Origin: Brachycybe producta
Lineage: Eukaryota > Arthropoda > Diplopoda > Playtdesmida > Andrognathidae
Assembly: GCA_036925085.1 (NCBI GenBank)
Contig: JAUPFP010000010.1
Location: forward strand, 3,564,568 to 3,628,567
DNA length: 64,000 bases
Reading direction: 5' to 3'
Shown: in pieces, positions 59,800-64,000 of the stretch
Numbering within the stretch: position 1 is the first letter of the stretch
Layout of the letters: every line of letters starts with the position of its first letter
Notes under the pieces: generated by a model
Seen by the model: only the letters and a program-made list of their open reading frames with translations
The model's database searches: none
What the model was told of the DNA's origin: nothing
Made by a program: the position numbers and the translations under genes

Positions 59800-60218
59800 A
59801 CACGGGCGCCCGCACATAATGGCAAGGCGGGGCAGTCACCCCTCTTTCCAAAGCCATTTTAAATGTACAAATGAAAAGGCGTTAAGTTAAAAAAAAATTC
59901 CTACAAAAAACGGCCGAAACTTGAAAAATATTTAAATACTCTAAAAGTGGTTCCGCGCTGAGCACTCGCTCAGCTGGCTCCGGAAGCCCCCAAAAGCTTG
60001 GAAAAGCACAAGGATTCAAGAGAATTTATAAAATCCGAAACAAATGGGTCAGAAGCCAAAAGTCTTCGGCTTTTTTTAAAAAACCGGCCAAAAAATGCCT
60101 CCGGAGCGCTCAACCGACCCCAGAAGTCCCCCTTTTACTTGTCGAGGACGCCTTTATGAGAGTTTGCACAAGGACACCTTATACTCATGCAGTGGCGCTG
60201 AGAATCGCCTCACCAATA
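59800..60218 (-). repeat. Second copy of the 25310-25915 repeat, inverted
   Basis: Read on the minus strand it follows the same order of blocks with only one internal unit. The family is not recognised. Confidence 0.65.
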
Positions 60219-61835
60219 AAAGTATCCTGCAGGTGCCACTGCCTCTGCCACAAGCCTTTTCGACTGCTTGCAGAAAAATTTTTCAAATTCAAAATTCAAA
60301 AACCATCGATTTTCTCAAAACCGCCATGGGGGAGGAAATTCAACTATGAAGCCACTTTAACTACTTTAATTTAAAGTACACACAGCTAGATACTCAATAA
60401 AATCACCATTAACGGACTTTCATTAATGAGTGCTGCTCCTAATTGATATAAAACAGTTTTATTAAAAAAAGTAAAGTGCCTGCAGAGTAGCACAAAGCAA
60501 CGCAAATGATTCAAATTTTGATTCATTATGTCGACATTATTACAGGTCAACGTCCATTCTTTCATATGAAAATAATAGCTAACAATTTTTTTTTGGCAAC
60601 AATTTAAGTAGAATCAGTGTTTCATTAAAAAAAGGGCTAAGTAGAACAAGAAGAGTAAACACTTTCAATTGCAACGAGAAAGTTTGCCGATCACAGGTGA
60701 GCGAAATTAATCGCAAGCTCTAGAAGAAAAAAAGAGAAAAACAATGGATAAACCAAGAGTCAATGTCGTCAATGGCAGGGTTCGACCGATTCCTATCATT
60801 TTGCTAATATACCTATTGATTGTATTGGAGTACGCGCGTATTGAAGCGCATTCCAAACAAGGGTTGGGGAGGGATTCACCCAAATGAAACAATCAATTTT
60901 TTTTAATCAATTGTCTTATTTCCATGATAAAGCTGCATTTTTTCTATCTCGATCTATTGCAGGGAAGCCATGAATCTTCTCTTCACTTCAAACTTTGTTA
61001 TTCGTCCATCCGAGGTGCGATACGGCACTTACATGGTATCATAAGGTATCGAAAATGGGTCAGAACTTATGTATTTTTGCGCCACTTTTATGCAATCTTT
61101 TGGCCTTAAACCGCCAAAAGGCTTAAACCGATTGTGCACTTGGCTCAGAAAAGCTTGTGTGCCCACCAATGTTTCTACTTAATTCGCCCCGCTTGATGAA
61201 TCACCGTGCAGGCACATACTGCAAGGGCCGCTTCCGCAGGTGATAACGACATGGTGAAAGCCGCAAGGATGGAGAGAAACTTGAGTATAGGTTTGGACAC
61301 GGAACAATGTTGCAGGTCTAAATCGCGTCAGTTGCGATTCTGCCCTGCAACATTGTAACGGAGCAGCCCCGAACATTGTATCGCAACAACAAAATCTTAT
61401 TGTGTACTAGCCTTAAATATTAATTAAAAGTTACAACTGAAATATCGTCATAACTTAAGAGATTAAAATTGGCTAAAACACGTGAGTAGGGGTGCTGACA
61501 TCATTAAAAACTATTATCGTGTTAGAAAAACCGCTTTTCTTAAAAACAGTTTTTAAAGTATAAAAACATATCTCATGATTACGAAAACAAAATTAACCTG
61601 CCTCGATAATTTATACGCCATTTTTAACGAAGAGGAGAAAAAGTGAGGGGCGCACACACAAATGGCGAACAAATTCCTTCGTTTTTCCGTTGGGTCGTTA
61701 TTTTGTTTGTTGCGATGCCAACGCAACGAATAAATAAAAGCCACTAGAGTTGTACAATCGTGACATTTTCTCCTCTTCTAGTGTTCAAAATGGAACACAA
61801 CAAATTATGTAAGTTAATTTTGTCTTCTTAAGGTC
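60219..61835. other. Intergenic region without recognised gene
   Basis: A short hairpin (ATGTTGCAGG against CCTGCAACAT) lies at about 61305-61362. No coding exon or known repeat is recognised. Confidence 0.35.
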
Positions 61836-62286
61836 GGGTCCACATCAAGCGGACAAAACCAAAAGAAAGCAGAAACTCTTGTGTTTCAAGACTTTGGCAA
61901 CAATTCTAAAACATGTCTGCGACTTTTGTGCTGTTGTTTCGTCTGCAATTTCACAAACTATTCCATGTCTCGGCTCAAGTCTATAAACATCAAAAAGGTT
62001 TGTTTGCATAATTTTACGCAACATTTTGTCAACTCTGGTCTGCACAGCGTGGACAGTTAGTAATAAAACTACAACGGAACAGTTGCGTGGTTTATGTAGA
62101 CAGCTATAGAAACCAGTACAAAACCTAAAAACCCAACTTGTTTGTGTTGTGTCACAAATGTATTCTGGTTTGGTTCGAGTACTGTAGACAGTTGTTTCAG
62201 GTTTGTTTTGTTTTCAAAATCTGCTTTTTTCTGGCATTTTTGTCTAGAACTAATGGTGCACTTTTGTCAGCTTGATGTGGACCAGC
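61836..62286. mobile_element. M7 fold-back element, copy 2
   Basis: GGTCCACATCAAGCGGACA at the left mirrors GTCAGCTTGATGTGGACC at the right. It matches 45510-45978. Confidence 0.72.
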
Positions 62287-62380
62287 ATTACATAATAATA
62301 GCCTTAAATGACGCAAGCGCCACTTATCACAGCAAAATAATAAGCATAATTTGTCCACCATCACAAATTAGTAGATTTTT

Positions 62381-63165
62381 TAAGAGGCTACATTACAAAA
62401 TAACTTCGAAAAATCTCCACAAAGAGCGCTAGCATCGTTTTTCTACTCAGCCCATAGACTCAATGTTAAAGAAGAAACGCTAGCTTTTAAGATACACAGT
62501 TGCGGCAATATGTTCATTTTTCATATTTAAAGTTGACAAAAATTAAGTTTTCAAAGTGCAATGTGCATCTTAAATATATGCTGATCGAGTGATAGAATGA
62601 CAAATAATTGGTAAGTGTGGTTCTATTTTTAAAAACTATTTCAAAATCGCGAATTTCTAATTTCCCATTGAGTACACCCAAATAAGAAAAAAACATCCGT
62701 TAAAATGCTAATAAAAATACCTAAAAATAATTTTAAAAAACTACAAGTGAACCACAGTGAAGCCAACATATTGGCGCACGTGCTAATTTTTTCCCGTTAT
62801 TTTTTAAAAATTATTTTAAAGTATTTTTACGAGCATTTTAATGGATGTTTTTATGCTTACAAGCGCGTACTCAAAGGAGTTCAACATAAGAGTTAGAAAT
62901 TCACGATTTTGAAATAGTTTTTAAAATATAACCGCACTTGCCAATTTTTTGTCATTCTATCACTCGACCAGCATTATATTTAAGGTGCACATTGCACTTT
63001 GAAAACTTAATATTGGACAACTTTAAATATGAAAAATAAACATATTGCCACGACTGTGTATCTTAAAAGCTAGCGTTTCTTCTTTAAACATTGGGTCTAT
63101 GGACTCAATAGAAAAAACGATGCTAGTGCTCTTTGTGGAGATTCTTCGAAGTAATTTTGTGGTTG
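62381..63165. mobile_element. M3 fold-back element, full length, about 785 bp
   Basis: The left arm starts TAAGAGGCTACATTACAAAA and the right arm mirrors it, ending GAAGTAATTTTGTGGTTGCA. The block GCGCTAGCATCGTTTTTC appears in both arms. It is the most complete of six M3 copies. It stops about 55 bp from the stop codon of the CDCA7-like gene. Confidence 0.75.
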
Positions 63166-63219
63166 CATTTCGTTGGCTAAATATTAAAAAATCTTAATTT
63201 TCGGTGTTGACAAAATCGG

Positions 63220-63565
63220 TTAGCAAAGGTATCGATCGAACCCTAATCGGTAAGTTTCAAAAACGTAATTCAACCTTTCCAAATAATCCTTGACACTATC
63301 GTAACCTTTCTCCTTCGCCTGGTGAATAAGAATACCAGTGCAGGAACGACCGTGCCTTTTACGACAGAAGCTACAGTTGCAAACATCGCGACAAGGAGGA
63401 CAAATCCAGTTCTGAAACAAATGAAACGAACATGACACTTAACGAGAGAATACTCTTTCACAGGCAGAAGAAATATTAAAATCTATGAAACCCATCACTT
63501 ACCGGATCTTTAAGGGCAGCTCTGGCGTCTTCCCCATAACGATTTCGAAGACATGGACCACAAAA
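63220..63565 (-). CDS. CDCA7-type zinc-finger protein, last two exons
   Basis: The exons are 63503-63565 (FCGPCLRNRYGEDARAALKDP) and 63220-63411 (NWICPPCRDVCNCSFCRKRH to the stop), joined in phase 0 with GT/AG borders. Together they make the C-terminal 84 aa of a cysteine-rich zf-4CXXC_R1 domain, ending GYDSVKDYLERL and a short tail. Vertebrate CDCA7 binds the remodeller HELLS on chromatin and supports DNA methylation. The residue after CR in CRDVCNC is Asp, where vertebrate proteins have Gly. Earlier exons lie beyond the right edge. CDCA7L or a related arthropod paralogue cannot be separated from this part alone. Confidence 0.9.
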
Positions 63566-64000
63566 CTAAAAAAAAAAAAAAGATTTTTGTACACTCACCA
63601 ACACTGTCCATAAACGCTTTTCTGAGCAGCTTATGGAATAATTTCAAGCTTTAGTAAAAACTTGGAGAGTATTCTAATCAAAGCTGATTGTATCTGTTTG
63701 AGATGATTTTTCTCATCTGAATCAAACTCAACGTTATTCAAGGCATGATTTACACAAAAAAAAATTGGCACCACCATAAAAATCATGAAAAAACTTAACA
63801 TAATCATTTATCATTCTAGTTTTGAAAACAATTTGAATTTTTTCAATAATGTTAGTTTGCGTTCAACTTTTAGCATTAGCCACTACATTGCGTCGAAAAA
63901 ATGCAAAATGAATATCTATAAAGCCACCTTCATGATAAATTAAGTGAATGGGCTGCCCTTCTAGTTAATTAAAAAAACTTTAATTTCTCATAATTTCGCT
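63566..64000. other. Intron of the CDCA7-like gene with an M4 fragment
   Basis: From about 63770 the sequence resembles the right arm of M4, ending CAAAATGAATATCTATAAAGC near 63927. No further CDCA7 exon is seen. Confidence 0.45.

Overview
This window is nuclear DNA from an invertebrate animal, almost certainly an arthropod. It is AT-rich, its genes have many introns, and it is crowded with transposable elements. The arthropod call rests mainly on two neighbouring genes that encode recognisable bursicon alpha and bursicon beta, the subunits of the cuticle-hardening neurohormone of arthropods. I cannot name the species.

Layout. 1-7697: a very young Ty3/gypsy-type LTR retrotransposon on the minus strand, one complete copy plus part of a second copy sharing one LTR with it in a head-to-tail tandem. 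7698-14400: repeats, one small unrecognised gene (10583-10840, plus) and a Tc1/mariner-like DNA transposon (12064-13827). 14413-35830: a six-exon cytochrome b561 gene on the minus strand. Its first two exons lie at 35.5-35.8 kb and are separated from the membrane-domain exons by an intron of about 18.6 kb filled with fold-back elements. 36-38.4 kb: repeats, including a tRNA-derived SINE inside a fold-back element. 38612-48918: a complete 13-exon NFX1 / shuttle craft gene on the plus strand, with a TATA box inside a 28-bp perfect palindrome upstream. 49-52.8 kb: repeats. 52886-53419 and 57338-58351: bursicon alpha and bursicon beta, same strand, about 3.9 kb apart. 63220-63565: the last two exons of a CDCA7-type zinc-finger gene that continues beyond the right edge.

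Repeats make up most of the rest. The commonest is M1, an approximately 207-bp hAT-type fold-back element with eight copies, several with exact 8-bp target duplications. Its core holds mirror-image GC boxes, CCAAT boxes and a CRE-like TGACGTCA site. M2 is a relative of M1. M3-M8 and more than ten further fold-back families are nested in one another, so relative insertion order can be read directly. Other finds are a 5S rRNA gene fragment, a 32-bp minisatellite and a possible captured gene fragment carried by two different elements.

How the genes relate: bursicon alpha and beta act as a heterodimer, so their linkage is functionally meaningful. NFX1, cytochrome b561 and CDCA7 are unrelated housekeeping or regulatory genes. 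All gene models come from reading splice sites and matching protein families by eye; no alignment or database search was run.
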